From: an uncultured Methanomicrobiales archaeon
Lineage (GTDB): Archaea > Thermoplasmatota > Thermoplasmata > Methanomassiliicoccales > Methanomethylophilaceae
Length of the DNA: 6,181 nt
Assembly: GCA_937892275.1 (NCBI GenBank)
Contig: CALAVG010000212.1
Coordinates: forward strand, 1 to 6,181
Reading direction: 5' to 3'
Of this stretch, positions 5,615 to 6,181 are shown piece after piece. How positions within the stretch are numbered: position 1 is the stretch's first letter; every line of letters starts with the position of its first letter. The notes under the pieces are model-generated. The model ran no database searches and was not told the origin of the DNA. It saw only the letters and a program-made list of their open reading frames with translations. A program made the position numbers and the translations under genes.

Positions 5615-5936
5615 CTCCTCGGTCGTGTTCGCACGGTCCCCTAGGTATTCCACGGTCAGGATGACCGAGGGATACCTGAACACCCGTATGAACAGATACA
5701 ACACCATATCGTGCAACCAGAACTATGTGTCGAAGGTGATGTCTAATCCCAGGACCTCGTACCGCAACAGGCAGGCTGTCATCGAGTACGTCCTCTCCCA
5801 TCCGGAGAAGTTCATCCCCTTCTGCGAAAGCACCGACGATCCCGTCTTCAACGATTGGGCGATGCACAGGAACGCAGGTGCGGACGCCGGGTTCCTCGCA
5901 CGGTTCAGGAGGCTCTACTGCCGAGCTTCAAGGTGA
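5598..5936 (+). CDS. Unknown basic protein (112 aa)
   Basis: The frame starts at ATG 5598, 17 bp inside the end of the acidic protein gene, with AAGGTG (5585-5590) 7 nt upstream. It ends in TGA 24 bp before the AbrB-like gene. The N-terminal 30 residues are basic and Ser/Arg-rich and may be disordered; ATG 5661 is an alternative start that would remove the first 21. The rest is helical and rich in Arg, Asn and Tyr (TSYRNRQAVIEYVLSHPEKF), with a basic C-terminal tail (FRRLYCRASR). This composition would suit nucleic-acid binding, but no motif proves it. The tight spacing makes it part of the same operon. Confidence 0.55.
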   Translation: MTGRPDSSVVFARSPRYSTVRMTEGYLNTRMNRYNTISCNQNYVSKVMSNPRTSYRNRQAVIEYVLSHPEKFIPFCESTDDPVFNDWAMHRNAGADAGFLARFRRLYCRASR

Positions 5937-5947
5937 CGATCAAGGGA

Positions 5948-5954
5948 AAGGTGA
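5948..5954 (+). promoter_or_regulatory. Ribosome binding site of the AbrB-like gene
   Basis: AAGGTGA lies 6 nt before ATG 5961. It matches the anti-Shine-Dalgarno core well and fixes the start. Confidence 0.65.
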
Positions 5955-5960
5955 GATCAT

Positions 5961-6181
5961 ATGGTACAGATTAATTCGATCAGGAAGGTGGATTTCGGCG
6001 GCAGGACCACCATACCGCCTCTGGTGATGGAGCTGCTGCACATCGAGAAGGGATTCGACCACGTCTATTGGTCGGTGGAGGACGGCAAGGTCGTGCTCCG
6101 CAAGGTCACGAGGATGTATTACGGCCTCGATCCGGAGAACGAGGACATCGAGACTACGCTCCGCATGTTCGAGAACAAGTC
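5961..6181 (+). CDS. AbrB/SpoVT-like DNA-binding protein (3' partial)
   Basis: The first 73 codons are visible and the gene runs off the window. Residues 8-49 show the swapped-hairpin AbrB/SpoVT fold pattern: RKVDFGGRTTIPP, where G-R-x-T-I-P is the family hallmark, then a short helix (LVMELLHIEKG), a beta strand, and DGKVVLRKV. Such proteins dimerise and bind DNA as transition-state regulators or as antitoxins of toxin-antitoxin pairs. The acidic helical tail after residue 55 (YYGLDPENEDIETTLRMF) would be a partner or multimerisation segment. It lies in an operon with the 112-aa and 240-aa proteins and may autoregulate it. Whether a toxin gene follows cannot be seen. Confidence 0.78.
   Translation, partial: MVQINSIRKVDFGGRTTIPPLVMELLHIEKGFDHVYWSVEDGKVVLRKVTRMYYGLDPENEDIETTLRMFENK

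Noticed and set aside
4967..5716. 249-codon open frame on the minus strand
   Set aside because: It is the codon-aligned antisense of the plus-strand UAG-containing gene, has no clear ribosome site, and overlaps two operon genes.

Overview
This window most likely comes from an archaeon that inserts pyrrolysine at UAG, with a gut-type Methanomassiliicoccales (Thermoplasmata) methanogen as the best guess. Three observations support this. Archaeal TATA-like elements lie upstream of several genes. Shine-Dalgarno sites of the AGGTGA/GGAGAT type are present. Most strikingly, three separate genes are each broken by a single in-frame TAG and continue in the same frame, with protein-like sequence, for 104-158 further codons to a TGA. 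All eight complete reading frames with a visible stop end in TGA or TAA, and none ends in TAG. No pyl gene or tRNA is visible here, so the taxon and the amino acid are inferences; the repeated in-frame TAG is directly seen.

Layout. Bases 1-116 are the 3' end of a plus-strand gene. Bases 199-715 look like a decayed accessory patch. It holds a short AlbA_2 (Schlafen-like) reading frame that joins the N-terminal domain directly to the C-terminal motif of its family, followed by an out-of-frame membrane-protein fragment with no start. Bases 823-3239 are a two-gene operon: a DUF4297/Cap4-like nuclease with an internal UAG, then an SMC/RecF-like ATPase overlapping it by 4 bp. This arrangement resembles the Lamassu and ABC-three-component (ABC-3C) antiviral defence families. 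Convergent to it on the minus strand (4322 down to 3306) are a small 69-aa protein and a 266-aa protein with an internal UAG and a C-terminal membrane anchor. A hairpin lies in the gap between the convergent units.

Bases 4426-4891 are gene-free. They comprise an A/T-rich island with small palindromes, then a G/C-rich block with strong inverted repeats just upstream of the next operon. That plus-strand operon (4892 onward) has an acidic, Cys-containing 240-aa protein with the third internal UAG, a 112-aa unknown protein overlapping it by 17 bp, and the start of an AbrB/SpoVT-like DNA-binding protein that runs off the window.

How the parts fit. The nuclease and ATPase should work as one defence machine: the ATPase senses or binds DNA ends and the nuclease executes. 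Reading through UAG would be needed for the full-length nuclease and probably also for translational coupling to the ATPase. The same dependence applies to the membrane anchor of the minus-strand protein and to the C-terminal two thirds of the acidic protein. Under the standard code this window would be misannotated as split genes, with long antisense ORFs covering the real ones.
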